A DNA stretch of 64,000 nt, taken from the NCBI RefSeq assembly GCF_042676985.1, contig NZ_JBHTIK010000005.1, positions 372,001-436,000 on the forward strand, given 5' to 3'. This stretch comes from Sphingosinicella xenopeptidilytica (GTDB lineage: Bacteria > Pseudomonadota > Alphaproteobacteria > Sphingomonadales > Sphingomonadaceae). Position numbers and translations under genes: made by a program. Shown here piece by piece: positions 35,509-44,273 of the stretch. Within the stretch, counting starts at the first letter, position 1; every line of letters begins with the position of its first letter. The notes under the pieces are model-generated. The model worked only from the letters and a program-made list of their open reading frames with translations. It was not told the DNA's origin and ran no database searches.

Positions 35509-36532
35509 GATGATCCTCTACAACACCGAGGACGGCGTTACCGTTGTCCAGTTGCAGGCCGTCAATGGTTCGACATGGCTGTCGCAGGTGCAGATGGCCG
35601 AACTGTTCGAGACCACGGTCTCCAACATCAACAAGCATATCAAGGCGATAATCGACGAGGGCGAGCAGACGGAGGCAACTATTGAGCATTTCTCAATAGT
35701 TCAAACCGAGGGTGGGCGCAGCGTCACCCGGCAGGTTGCCCACTACAGCCTGCCCATGATCCTTGCGGTGGGTTTCCGGGTTCGCTCTCCACGCGGCGCA
35801 CAGTTCCGGCGCTGGGCGTCTACCACCCTGTCCGAATATCTGGTCAAGGGCTTCGCGATGGATGATGCCCGGCTGAAAGAGCCGGATGCCGACTATTTCG
35901 AGGAACTGCTCGCCCGCATCCGCGACATCCGGTCCTCGGAAAAGCTGTTCTACAAGAAGGTCTTGGACATCTACGCGACCAGCGTGGATTATGACGGTAG
36001 CGCGGAGGCCAGCCAGCTATTCTTCCAGACTGTGCAGAACAAGATGCACTGGGCGGCGCATGGCCACACCGCTGCCGAGGTCGTGGCGGCGCGGGCCGAT
36101 GCGGCCAAGGATCACATGGGGCTGACCTCGTGGGCCAACCAGCCGAAGGGCGGAAGCCCACGCAAGGCCGATGTCCATATCGCCAAGAACTATCTGGAAG
36201 CGGACGAGATCGAGGCGCTCAACCGCATCGTTACTGCCTATCTGGAGTTTGCCGAGATGCAGGCCATGGCGCGCAAGCCCATGACCATGCGCGACTGGAT
36301 CGCCAAGCTCGACGATTTCCTGAAGCTGGGCGACCGCGACATCCTGACCCATGCGGGCAAAGTCTCCACCGATGTCGCCAAGGCCAGGGCGCTGGCGCAA
36401 TATGACAAATGGCACGCCCGCCAGTTGGACGCCCCCAGCGCGGTGGAGCGGCATTTCATCGAGGCGACCGCGAAGGCGAAACAGATCGGTGCTGTCCGGC
36501 CCAAGAGGAAGTCGAAAGGTAACGGCGAATGA
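35498..36532 (+). CDS. RhuM-family protein within the restriction operon
   Basis: The protein of about 344 residues starts MSGEMILYNTEDGVTVVQLQAVNGSTWLSQVQMAELF. It contains HYSLPMILAVGFRVRSPRGAQFRRWAS, the signature of the RhuM (virulence-associated) family, a KilA/Bro-like DNA-linked group. The C-terminal half has an acidic region with HIAKNYLEADEIEALNRIVTAYLEFAE. RhuM proteins often accompany type I restriction genes, and their function is unknown; an anti-invader or toxin-like role is speculated. The gene overlaps the end of hsdM by 11 bp and the start of hsdS by 4 bp, so it is translationally coupled with both. TTG 35492 is an alternative start. Confidence 0.9.
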   Translation: MSGEMILYNTEDGVTVVQLQAVNGSTWLSQVQMAELFETTVSNINKHIKAIIDEGEQTEATIEHFSIVQTEGGRSVTRQVAHYSLPMILAVGFRVRSPRGAQFRRWASTTLSEYLVKGFAMDDARLKEPDADYFEELLARIRDIRSSEKLFYKKVLDIYATSVDYDGSAEASQLFFQTVQNKMHWAAHGHTAAEVVAARADAAKDHMGLTSWANQPKGGSPRKADVHIAKNYLEADEIEALNRIVTAYLEFAEMQAMARKPMTMRDWIAKLDDFLKLGDRDILTHAGKVSTDVAKARALAQYDKWHARQLDAPSAVERHFIEATAKAKQIGAVRPKRKSKGNGE

Positions 36533-37758
36533 GTGTTGCGCTGGAGCTTGAGCGCCCCGCAGCGATGCCCGCAGGATGGGCGAAGGTCACGCTTGGCGGC
36601 ATCGTGCGTATTGTCACCGATGGCATTTCAGCGGCGGACCTTGCTGCTATGCCGAAGGTCCATCACTACTCCCTGCCCGCGTTTGACGAGGGTGCAGGCC
36701 CGGAGGTTGGCCCCGGCGACGCCATCAAGAGCAACAAGACGATTGTCCCGGACGACTGCGTGCTGTTCAGCAAGCTCAATCCACGCATTCCGCGCATCTG
36801 GCGCGTGCCCGGCGACGCGCTGCCTCACTCGTATTGCTCGACGGAGTTTTGGCCGCTGGTGGCGCAGGGCAGTGACGTCGATCTCGACTACCTGACGCAC
36901 TACCTGTCCAGCGCAGCCTTTCTTGGCCATCCCGACATCACGCCTTCGTCCAGCACAAACAGCCACCAGCGCGTGGACCGTAAGGCGTTTGAGCGGTTCG
37001 AGTTTCTGCTCCCACCCCTCGACGAGCAGCGGCGGGTCGCCGAGGTGCTGCGGTCGGTGGATGAAGCGATTGCGGTTGGGCAGAACGTCGCGGAACAAGC
37101 CAAGATTGTATGGAATGGCCTAACCGAAGGGCTGATATGGGATCGGCTCTCAACCAGTCCCGATATAGCCCAGCCGATCGGTCATGCCTTGCTAGGCACC
37201 GATTACGGCGTCAATGCGCCGCTAGGCAACGAGCCAATCGGATACGCCGTGTTGCGTATGGGGAACCTGCAAGATGGCTGGATAGACCCAGCAGACCTCA
37301 AGTGGGGTGAGATTGACGATACAGAAGCGCAGACGCTCACCCTTGATGTCGGCGACATTCTTTTCAACCGAACCAACAGTCGGGACTTGGTCGGCAAGGT
37401 CGCGCTGGTCCGCGATCCGACCGATTTTCTATATGCCAGTTACATCGTTCGGCTTCGGGTCAACCAGTTGGTTGCGGACCCGTATTACTTATTCGCCGTG
37501 ATGCACTCGCGTCGGGCCCAGGCACAGTTCAAGTCCATTGCTACGCCGGGGGTGAGCCAGTCGAATATCAACCCGACCAACCTGAAAAAGCAGATCATCC
37601 CGCTTCCGCCGCTTGCCGAGCAACGGGACATCGCGGCACAGCTGCAATCGGCTGAAGCAGCGCGCCGAATTGCGATAGAGGAGCTTGTGACGTTACGTCA
37701 GATCAAGTCCGACCTCATGTCCGACCTCCTCTCCGGTCGTGTGCGGGTGCCAGCATGA
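36529..37758 (+). CDS. hsdS: Type I restriction-modification specificity subunit
   Basis: The 409-residue protein shows two target-recognition domains, each followed by a long helix. The first ends FLLPPLDEQRRVAEVLRSVDEAI, and the second ends IIPLPPLAEQRDIAAQLQSAEAARR. The duplicated PPLxEQR motif is diagnostic of HsdS. The subunit chooses the bipartite DNA sequence that HsdM methylates and HsdR cuts. The two recognition domains are unlike each other, as expected for an asymmetric target. Its ATG overlaps the RhuM stop as ATGA, and its own stop overlaps the next gene in the same way. The recognition sequence cannot be read from the protein. Confidence 0.95.
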   Translation: MSVALELERPAAMPAGWAKVTLGGIVRIVTDGISAADLAAMPKVHHYSLPAFDEGAGPEVGPGDAIKSNKTIVPDDCVLFSKLNPRIPRIWRVPGDALPHSYCSTEFWPLVAQGSDVDLDYLTHYLSSAAFLGHPDITPSSSTNSHQRVDRKAFERFEFLLPPLDEQRRVAEVLRSVDEAIAVGQNVAEQAKIVWNGLTEGLIWDRLSTSPDIAQPIGHALLGTDYGVNAPLGNEPIGYAVLRMGNLQDGWIDPADLKWGEIDDTEAQTLTLDVGDILFNRTNSRDLVGKVALVRDPTDFLYASYIVRLRVNQLVADPYYLFAVMHSRRAQAQFKSIATPGVSQSNINPTNLKKQIIPLPPLAEQRDIAAQLQSAEAARRIAIEELVTLRQIKSDLMSDLLSGRVRVPA

Positions 37759-38585
37759 GGCTAGGACAGGGCGCTATCGCGAGCTTGGGCGACATTGCAT
37801 TTGCCACGGGCATGAACAGCAGTAGCTTAATCGGCTTCTTCAACTCATTCGGTCTGAACGAAGAAGTCGTGCATATGCTCGGCAGCAAGCGTCAATTCGC
37901 TGTTGACGCGTGGAGAAAGCTGAGCGGATCGGATCAGTTGCCGGAGGCCATCAACCAGATACTTAGCCCCCACTATTTTCCCAATCCCGAAGAGCGCGGT
38001 CGGCAGGTCCAGCAGCTCCAACGATGTTTGAAACTCGACGGATATGACATCACGGATGACGGCTACCGTGTGTATATTGCAGCACGCTCAGGCTCCGCTG
38101 CCACCTCCGTCCTTGAACATTTGAAGGCCCATGGTCAGCGGCTCAACCACGAAAACGTCCTGTCGCGTATTCGCATTATCGACCGGGAGGCAGAAGCAAG
38201 CCCTGCGGATGCGATCGGTTCAGCGAAGGAACTGATCGAAGCCGTCTGCAAGGACATCATCGAACGGTCCGGGCAAACCTTCGATCGCAAGGCCAGTCCC
38301 GCCGCACTTGTGAAGGAAGCCCTGAAGGTGCTGAAACTCGCACCTGAGAATATTCCAGAACGGTCTCGTGGCGTAGATGCCGTCAGAGCGACCTTGAACT
38401 CGCTCGCCAACATCGCGCATCAGATGGATGAACTGCGGGGCCTGTATGGTTCCGGTCACGGTAAGCCAAGTTCCTCACGTGGTTTGCTTCCTCGTCACGC
38501 ACGACTTGCGGTCGGTTCAGCAGGCAGCCTGTGTCTGTTCCTCATCGAAACCTTCGAGGCCCAATCTACGGAAACAGCGGAATGA
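37755..38585 (+). CDS. Abortive-infection C-terminal (Abi_C) domain protein
   Basis: The last 50 residues, MDELRGLYGSGHGKPSSSRGLLPRHARLAVGSAGSL then FLIETFE, match the Abi_C domain of abortive-infection proteins. The Arg, Gly-His and RHARL positions typical of that fold are present. The N-terminal part (FFNSFGLNEEVVHMLGSKRQFAVDAWRKLSG) is a variable region seen in related proteins. Such proteins are thought to stop phage growth at the cost of the cell, mechanism unknown. It sits between hsdS and hsdR with ATGA overlaps on both sides, so it is made together with the restriction enzyme, perhaps as a back-up if restriction fails. Confidence 0.85.
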   Translation: MRLGQGAIASLGDIAFATGMNSSSLIGFFNSFGLNEEVVHMLGSKRQFAVDAWRKLSGSDQLPEAINQILSPHYFPNPEERGRQVQQLQRCLKLDGYDITDDGYRVYIAARSGSAATSVLEHLKAHGQRLNHENVLSRIRIIDREAEASPADAIGSAKELIEAVCKDIIERSGQTFDRKASPAALVKEALKVLKLAPENIPERSRGVDAVRATLNSLANIAHQMDELRGLYGSGHGKPSSSRGLLPRHARLAVGSAGSLCLFLIETFEAQSTETAE

Positions 38586-41500
38586 GTGAATATCGCCTCG
38601 CCGAGAAGCCCGCGCTCGATGCGCTGGAGACTATGGGCTGGCAGATGCTATCCCCGGTGCAGGCGCTGGCGATGCGCGAGGAGGAGAACCGCGTCATCCT
38701 CAAGCCCGTGCTGATCGACGCGCTGCGCGGTTTGAACGGGATCGGCGCGGAAGATGCCGAAGCGATCTATAACGACCTTGCCACCCTGTCCGACAATGAG
38801 GATTGGCAGCGCAAGCTGCGCGGCAGCTATTCGCGCCGCCTGTCCGGCGAAAACCGCGACAGCCCGATCACGCTGATCGACTTCAAGAACCCGGCCCGCA
38901 ACAGTTTCCACGTCACCCACCAGTTCCGCGTTGCCGCCCAGCGGCCGCGCATTCCCGATATTGTGCTGTTCGTGAACGGCATCCCGCTGGTGGTGATCGA
39001 GGCCAAGTCTCCGCTGAAAGCCACGGCACGCGCCGAAGAGGCGTTCGAGCAGATCAAGCAATATGAGCGGGACGTCCCCCGGCTGTTCTATCCCAACGCC
39101 TTCAACCTCGTCACCGATGGCATGGCGACCCTCTATGGCGCGACAGGTGCGCCGTCGCAATTCTATGCCCCGTGGCCCGACGCATGGCCTCGCAGCCGCG
39201 ACGAGTTCGCCGACGATCTTGCCAAAGACCTGTGGTGCCTGTGCGAGCCGTCGCGCCTGCTCGACCTCTTGGCGCACTTCATCGTGTTCGAGACCGACCC
39301 GGAGACGGGCCGCAAGATCAAGAAGGTCTGCCGCTACCAGCAGTTCCGCGCCGTCAACAAGGCGGTGGAGCGGGTTGCGGCGGGCGAGCACCGCAAGGGG
39401 CTGATCTGGCACACGCAGGGTTCGGGCAAGAGCCTGACCATGGTGTTCCTCGCCCTCAAGCTCAAAACCCATCTGACGCTCGACGCGCCCAGCCTCGCCA
39501 ATCCCAATATCCTTGTGTTGACCGACCGGATCGACCTTGACGACCAGATCAGCAAGACCTTCGTCGCCTGCGGCCTGCCCAACCCGGCACAATGCGGATC
39601 GGTCACCGCGCTGCGCGAAGCGGTGAACCGGGGCGGCAACGGGCAGATATTGCTCTCCACCATCTTCAAGTTCGCCGGGTCGAAAGAGCCGATCCCGAAC
39701 TCCGCGAACTGGATCGTGCTGGTCGATGAGTGTCACCGCACGCAGGAAAAGGACTTGGGCGCATTCCTGCAAGCCACGCTGCCCGATGCCCATTTCTACG
39801 GCTTCACCGGCACCCCGATCAAATCGACCGACAAGGACACCTACGCCCGGTTCAGCGTCGCGGGTGAAGGCTATCTCGACAAATATGGCATCGACGACGC
39901 GGTGCGCGACGGGGCGACCGTGCCGATCCTCTATGAAGGCCGCAAAGCCGACTGGGCGATCAACGAGGCCGAGATCGACATATTGTTCGACCGCTGGTTC
40001 GTCGATCTGCCCGACGACAAGCGCGAGGAACTGAAGCGCAAGGGCCTGACGCTGGCCACCATCGCCAAGCACCCGCAGCGCATCCGCCTGATCGCGCTCG
40101 ACATCTGGGAGCATTTCAAGGCGGTCTGCCAGCCGGACGGGTTCAAAGCGCAGATCGTCGCGGTGGATCGCGAGGCAGTAATCCTCTACCGCGCCGCGCT
40201 CTCCAGCGTCATCGCCGCCGAGCTGGAACGCGGCGGGATGGAGGCCGGGGACGCACAGGCCAAGGCCGACGCGATGATTGCCTGCGTTTATTCCAAGTCT
40301 CAGGAGGACAACAAGCCGAGCGAGAACCCGGAGGTCGCCGCGCTGCGTGGCCATCTGGAAGCGCATTATCTCGACGATGCCGCCGAGAAGGACGTGAAGA
40401 AGCGGTTCAAGGCCATAGGCCAAGACCCGCAGTTCCTGATCGTGTGCGACAAGCTGCTGACCGGGTTCGATGCGCCTATCGAGCATGTGATGTATCTCGA
40501 CAAGCCGCTGAAGGAGCATAATCTCCTGCAAGCCATCGCCCGGACCAACCGCACCTGCACCATTAGGCTGCCGGACGGGGGCGAGATCGCCAAGCCTAAT
40601 GGCCGCATCGTAGATTATATCGGCGTCACCAGCCATCTCGACGAGGCGCTGCAGTCCTATCGCTCCGAGGATGTCGAGAACGCGATGCGCGACGTCGCGA
40701 TCCTGCGCAACGACCTCAAGGAAGCCCACGCCCGCTACCGCGCTCAGAAGCGCGCCATTGGGCTGGAGGGCATGGACGAGAAGGCAGCCGCCTATGCCGC
40801 CGCCAAGCTGGCAGCAGGGGGACAGGAGGACGACTGGTTCGACCTCCAGCGGCTGACCCGGATATTCATCAAGGTCTATGCCGACCTGTCGCCCGACCCA
40901 GCGATCCTCGACTTCACCGCCGAGGTAAAATGGGCTTCCGCCTTCCTGCGGCTCGCGACGCAGGCCATAGCCAAGGACGAGAGCCTCGACCACAGGAGCT
41001 ATTCCGGCAAGATCAGGGAGATGCTGGAAACGCACGTCCACGTCACCGGCCTCTCCACCACGATCCGCCTGCGCAACATCACCGATCCGAACTTCGCCGA
41101 CGACTTCGCCACCGAGGGCAAGGCCGAACCGGAACTGCAAGAGGCGTTCGTCCGCAAGTCCGCCGAGCTTCGCCGGACAACCCGTGAACTGGTGGACAAG
41201 AACCCCGCGCAATATGGCCGCTTCTCCGAACGGGTGCTGGAGATTATCCGCCGTTTCGAGGAGGGCCAGATTGCCGCCGCTGATGGCTTGCGCGAGTTCG
41301 AGGGACTGACCGACGACATCGAGACCGAACAGGGCGCGCACGCCGACCTTGGCATGGACGAGAATGCTTTCTCGATCCTGCGCATCATCGAAGCCATCGT
41401 GCCCGACGCCGATCAAGCGACCTTGCGGGACGCGGCCATCGCCATCGGCGCGGTCTATGCTGATGCCGCAGCAACCCAGCCCGCGTTCGCGCATATGGAA

Positions 41501-41626
41501 GCCTATCTGCGATCCTTGCGCCAACAGGTCCGGCGTGTCCTGACCGACCAGAGCATCGGCGAAACCAAAACCATCCGCGAGAAGGTCGAAGAGTTCGCCG
41601 TCCATGCCTATAGAGCCGGTGCCTGA
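38582..41626 (+). CDS. hsdR: Type I restriction endonuclease subunit
   Basis: The 1,014-residue motor-nuclease starts at the ATG at 38582, which overlaps the Abi_C stop. An N-terminal nuclease core shows IPDIVLFVNGIPLVVIEAKSP (Asp near 125, E-A-K near 140). Walker A, TQGSGKSLTM, is near 280, DECH of helicase motif II near 382, GFTGTPIK is motif III, and QAIARTNR is motif VI. The C-terminal region is a helical HsdM-contact domain. The protein translocates DNA and cuts away from the site when it is unmethylated. All nuclease and ATPase motifs look intact. The next gene starts on the last base of the stop (TGATG). A 1,011-codon open frame on the other strand is a GC-composition shadow. Confidence 0.96.
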   Translation: MSEYRLAEKPALDALETMGWQMLSPVQALAMREEENRVILKPVLIDALRGLNGIGAEDAEAIYNDLATLSDNEDWQRKLRGSYSRRLSGENRDSPITLIDFKNPARNSFHVTHQFRVAAQRPRIPDIVLFVNGIPLVVIEAKSPLKATARAEEAFEQIKQYERDVPRLFYPNAFNLVTDGMATLYGATGAPSQFYAPWPDAWPRSRDEFADDLAKDLWCLCEPSRLLDLLAHFIVFETDPETGRKIKKVCRYQQFRAVNKAVERVAAGEHRKGLIWHTQGSGKSLTMVFLALKLKTHLTLDAPSLANPNILVLTDRIDLDDQISKTFVACGLPNPAQCGSVTALREAVNRGGNGQILLSTIFKFAGSKEPIPNSANWIVLVDECHRTQEKDLGAFLQATLPDAHFYGFTGTPIKSTDKDTYARFSVAGEGYLDKYGIDDAVRDGATVPILYEGRKADWAINEAEIDILFDRWFVDLPDDKREELKRKGLTLATIAKHPQRIRLIALDIWEHFKAVCQPDGFKAQIVAVDREAVILYRAALSSVIAAELERGGMEAGDAQAKADAMIACVYSKSQEDNKPSENPEVAALRGHLEAHYLDDAAEKDVKKRFKAIGQDPQFLIVCDKLLTGFDAPIEHVMYLDKPLKEHNLLQAIARTNRTCTIRLPDGGEIAKPNGRIVDYIGVTSHLDEALQSYRSEDVENAMRDVAILRNDLKEAHARYRAQKRAIGLEGMDEKAAAYAAAKLAAGGQEDDWFDLQRLTRIFIKVYADLSPDPAILDFTAEVKWASAFLRLATQAIAKDESLDHRSYSGKIREMLETHVHVTGLSTTIRLRNITDPNFADDFATEGKAEPELQEAFVRKSAELRRTTRELVDKNPAQYGRFSERVLEIIRRFEEGQIAAADGLREFEGLTDDIETEQGAHADLGMDENAFSILRIIEAIVPDADQATLRDAAIAIGAVYADAAATQPAFAHMEAYLRSLRQQVRRVLTDQSIGETKTIREKVEEFAVHAYRAGA

Positions 41627-42366
41627 TGCCCACGCTCCAGATCGGCAGGAAGGAAATCCCATACGAGCTTCGCCGGTCGACAACGGCTTCGGAGCGCCGG
41701 ATCACCATCACGCCCGGCCATGTCGAGGTGCTGGCGCTCACCTGCGACAATGATGACGACATCGCCGGTTTCCTCGAGCGCAAACGCCAGTGGGTGTTCG
41801 ACACCGTGCGCGAAATGGAGCGGATCACCGCCAGCCGCCATGCCGTGCCCCGGTTCATCACCGGGTCGAAGATACCCTATCGGGGCCGGAATATGTCGCT
41901 GACCGTGCGCCACACCGACGGCGAGCAGATGACGATCACATATCGCAACGGGTTCATCGTTGACCTGCCCCACTGGGCAGGAGACGATGCTGACCACCTC
42001 GTCGCCAGCGAACTCAAGCTCTGGCTGAAGCAGCGCGCCCGGCGCGACGTGCGGGAGATCGCCGCCGACTACGGCAAACGGTTCGGCCTTGTGCCTCGGT
42101 CGATCCGCACCGCCGATCTTACCCATGGCTGGGGATCATGCGGACCGGAGGGTAATGTGCTCATCAATTGGCACCTGATTTTTGCCCCCAGGAAGGTGCT
42201 GGAATATGTCGTCGTGCACGAACTGGCACACCTGCGGGTGCGGTCGCACGGGCCGGAGTTCTGGGCACTACTGGGTCAGATCGTCCCGGACTTTGAGACA
42301 CCCAAGGCTTGGCTGGAGCGGCACCAATCAATGCTGTCGGCGAGCTTCCTGCCGGGAGGTGGGTAA
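41626..42366 (+). CDS. YgjP/DUF45-type metallopeptidase coupled to hsdR
   Basis: The 246-residue protein contains VVVHELAHLRVRSHGPEFWALL near residue 195-215. This is the HExxH zinc site with the HGPxFW extension of the YgjP (DUF45, M48-like) family. The segment WGSCGPEGNVLINWHLIFAPRKVLEYV before it is also diagnostic. Such genes often follow hsdR in type I restriction operons, though the reason is not known. It begins on the final A of the hsdR stop codon (TGATG) and its own stop is shared with the next ATG (TAATG). It is predicted to be cytoplasmic. Proteolytic control of the restriction subunit is a tempting idea but unproved here. Confidence 0.92.
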   Translation: MPTLQIGRKEIPYELRRSTTASERRITITPGHVEVLALTCDNDDDIAGFLERKRQWVFDTVREMERITASRHAVPRFITGSKIPYRGRNMSLTVRHTDGEQMTITYRNGFIVDLPHWAGDDADHLVASELKLWLKQRARRDVREIAADYGKRFGLVPRSIRTADLTHGWGSCGPEGNVLINWHLIFAPRKVLEYVVVHELAHLRVRSHGPEFWALLGQIVPDFETPKAWLERHQSMLSASFLPGGG

Positions 42367-43070
42367 TGGGCGTCCCGTATCATACGAGCCAAGACGTACC
42401 GGGTCGATGCCTCTGGCTCATCGACAGGCTCTTCTCCAAAGTTCAGACGATTACCGCTCCGCACGAGACTGACCTCGGCCCGTTGGACGCGACGTTCTTG
42501 TTCGCCATGTCCACTCTGATTTTCACGCTCCCGATTGAACGGCTTGAGCGGCATCGCCGCAAGGAAGAGGCCGGTCAGCAAGGATACATGGATGATCGAC
42601 CTCTCGATCCTGCATCAGCGAAGGAAATTGATGCAGTGTTGGGCAGTGACGATACTCGGTTTAGCGCGTCACCTTTCCACATTCCCGGCGCATGGCGCTT
42701 CGCATCTATCGACTACAACCCCGATCAAAATCTCGCAGTCGAGTTTCCAGAGGAACTGGCAATGCGACTTTCGGCAGATGATGCCGTCCGAGACGCTGAT
42801 GACTTGAGTGCAAGAGCGTGGATGAACTGCCTGCGCAATGCTCTGGCACATGGGGGTATTATCTACCTCGATGCGGCGGGGCGGCAAGCGCATGGTAAGT
42901 CCACTTCGATGATGGGCTTTGTCAGTGCTCAGTATCCGAATGGTAATATGCGGAAGCCCCCCGAGCGCCTGATCTCGCTGCGCACCACACCACATGAATA
43001 TCGAGCTACGCTTCAGAAATGGGTTTGTTGGGTTCAGAGCACAGGATTGTCGCTGCCCGTAGCAGCGTAA
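42366..43070 (+). CDS. Putative HEPN-family RNase at the end of the defence operon
   Basis: The 234-residue protein is mostly helical and carries RAWMNCLRNALAHGG, in which Arg157-x4-His162 is the R-x4-6-H active-site motif of HEPN ribonucleases. An upstream helix (LDATFLFAMSTLIFTLPIERLERHRRKEE) fits the first helix of that fold. HEPN proteins cleave RNA and serve in toxin and abortive-infection systems. It begins on the final A of the metallopeptidase stop codon (TAATG), so it is part of the same coupled operon. The last 70 residues are of unknown kind. The family call rests on one motif and on helix content and should be treated as probable, not certain. Confidence 0.65.
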   Translation: MGVPYHTSQDVPGRCLWLIDRLFSKVQTITAPHETDLGPLDATFLFAMSTLIFTLPIERLERHRRKEEAGQQGYMDDRPLDPASAKEIDAVLGSDDTRFSASPFHIPGAWRFASIDYNPDQNLAVEFPEELAMRLSADDAVRDADDLSARAWMNCLRNALAHGGIIYLDAAGRQAHGKSTSMMGFVSAQYPNGNMRKPPERLISLRTTPHEYRATLQKWVCWVQSTGLSLPVAA

Positions 43071-43386
43071 GGCGGCACTCACTCATTCCATCCATTTCAG
43101 GGGAGCTAAGCACTACTAGAATGGGTAACCGCCTTGTGATACAAGTCAGAAACCAGACACGCCTAAGCGACTGAAAAATGGTGCTTCAAGGGGATGCAAT
43201 CACCCCTCCCGTAGGGGTCACCACGAAGCCTTCCCAAGGCATCCCAAGACGCACCATAAGTGGCTGCTTTCCGCCATTTATTCTGCTATAATGCTCCCAA
43301 GTCATCCCGCTCTGGGCCGCCACATACCATCAATCTGATGGTATTTTTGATGGTACATCGCGCGAGTCGGGAAGGGAGATACCATC
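43071..43386. other. Noncoding stretch spanning the right end of the island
   Basis: These 316 bases hold no credible gene. They contain the right attachment repeat (43207-43223) and the octamer cluster at 43325-43387 before the relic integrase. Confidence 0.7.
43207..43223 (+). repeat. attR: right copy of the 17-bp attachment repeat
   Basis: TCCCGTAGGGGTCACCA is identical to the last 17 bases of tRNA-Glu (25912-25928) and lies 137 bp after the last defence gene. Confidence 0.9.
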
Positions 43387-43387
43387 A
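43325..43387. repeat. Four TACCATCA octamers upstream of the relic integrase
   Basis: TACCATCA occurs at 43325-43332 and 43380-43387, and its inverse TGATGGTA at 43336-43343 and 43348-43355. The cluster directly precedes, and overlaps by one base, the start of the P4-type integrase. Such short repeats are typical arm or excisionase sites of integrase promoters. Confidence 0.6.
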
Positions 43388-44106
43388 TGGGTCTGAGCAC
43401 CGTTGCCATCAAAGCCGCGAAGGGGGTGGGACAAGCCGTTCAAGCTGACGGGTGGCAATGGCCTCTACCTGCTGGTTCTGCCGTCGGGCGGGCGATACTG
43501 GCGGATGAATTACCGGCATCTGGGCAAGCAGAAGACGCTCGCACTTGGCGTCTGGCCCGGAACCGGGCTTGCCGAAGCACGTGAGCGCCGGGACGCCGCG
43601 CGCAAGGTGCTTGCTGACGGGAATGACCCCGGGGAACACATCAAGCTCGAACGTATCGCCGCGAGCGTTGCCGCCGCGAACAGCTTCAAGGCCGTTGCCG
43701 ATGAGTGGCTGATCAAGGTCGAGCGTGAAGGGCGCTCGACGGTCACTATGAAGAAGCTGCGCTGGCTGCTCGACTTTGTGTGCCATTCGATCGGAAACCG
43801 GCCCATTGCGTCGATCACAGCTAGGAATTGCTGCTGCTGCTCCGCAAGACGGAGGTCAAGGGCCACTATGAGACGGCGCGTCGGCTGCGCATCACCTGTT
43901 CCCAGGTTTTTCGATATGCCATTGCCACGGCGCGCGCCGAGCGCGACATCGCTTCCGATCTGAAAGGGGCGCTGATTGCGCCGAAGCCCATTCACCGCGC
44001 GGCGATTACCAAGGCCGATGAGGTGGGAGGCTTGCTCCGGGCGATCGATGTGTTTGCGGGTCATGCGAACACGGAAGTGGCGCTGCGCCTGTTGCCGTAC
44101 CGCTGA
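43387..44106 (+). pseudogene. Frameshifted, truncated P4-type integrase
   Basis: The remnant starts MGLSTVAIKAAK, then continues in another frame as GWDKPFKLTGGNGLYLLVLPSGGRYW and LALGVWPGTGLAEARERRDAARK. That is the DUF4102 arm-binding start of P4-type integrases. The first shift is in a run of five Gs (43422-43426). A second lies at about 43820-43827, after which LLLLLRKTEVKGHYETARRLR resumes. The frame ends at 44106, before any catalytic Arg, His or Tyr, so the whole recombinase domain is lost. It lies 163 bp beyond the right end of the island and was probably the integrase of an older element at the same tRNA. Confidence 0.9.
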
Positions 44107-44273
44107 GAGGCAGAAGACCACTGTACCCTGAGCCTGCCATCCCCTTCGATCGCGGCACGTATTTCGTGGAATGATTGGCTCCAAAAAAATCGGGGGAAAA
44201 TCGTAATCGCCCCGAGGCTTCTTCTCAGGATGCCGAACTTTCGGCTATCTGTGCTCGGAGGAGCGGGATTGCT

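Larger units (their letters stand above)
25912..43223 (+). mobile_element. Integrative genomic island (about 17.3 kb) in tRNA-Glu carrying defence genes
   Basis: The element is bounded by a perfect 17-bp direct repeat of the tRNA 3' end and begins with a tyrosine-recombinase integrase. It carries a nuclease-like gene pair, a DUF488 protein, a second recombinase and a seven-gene type I restriction-modification/abortive-infection operon. No conjugation, replication or phage structural genes are seen, so it is probably mobilised by other elements or by its integrase alone. The intact tRNA on the left and the lone repeat on the right are as expected after site-specific integration. Confidence 0.88.

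Noticed and set aside
38648..41683. A 1,011-codon open frame on the minus strand
   Set aside because: It is antisense to hsdR, whose helicase and nuclease motifs are complete; the antisense protein shows no recognisable domain.
43403..43963. A functional 186-residue integrase-like protein
   Set aside because: Its frame begins and ends at frameshifts of a P4-type integrase and lacks the catalytic domain, so it is part of a pseudogene.
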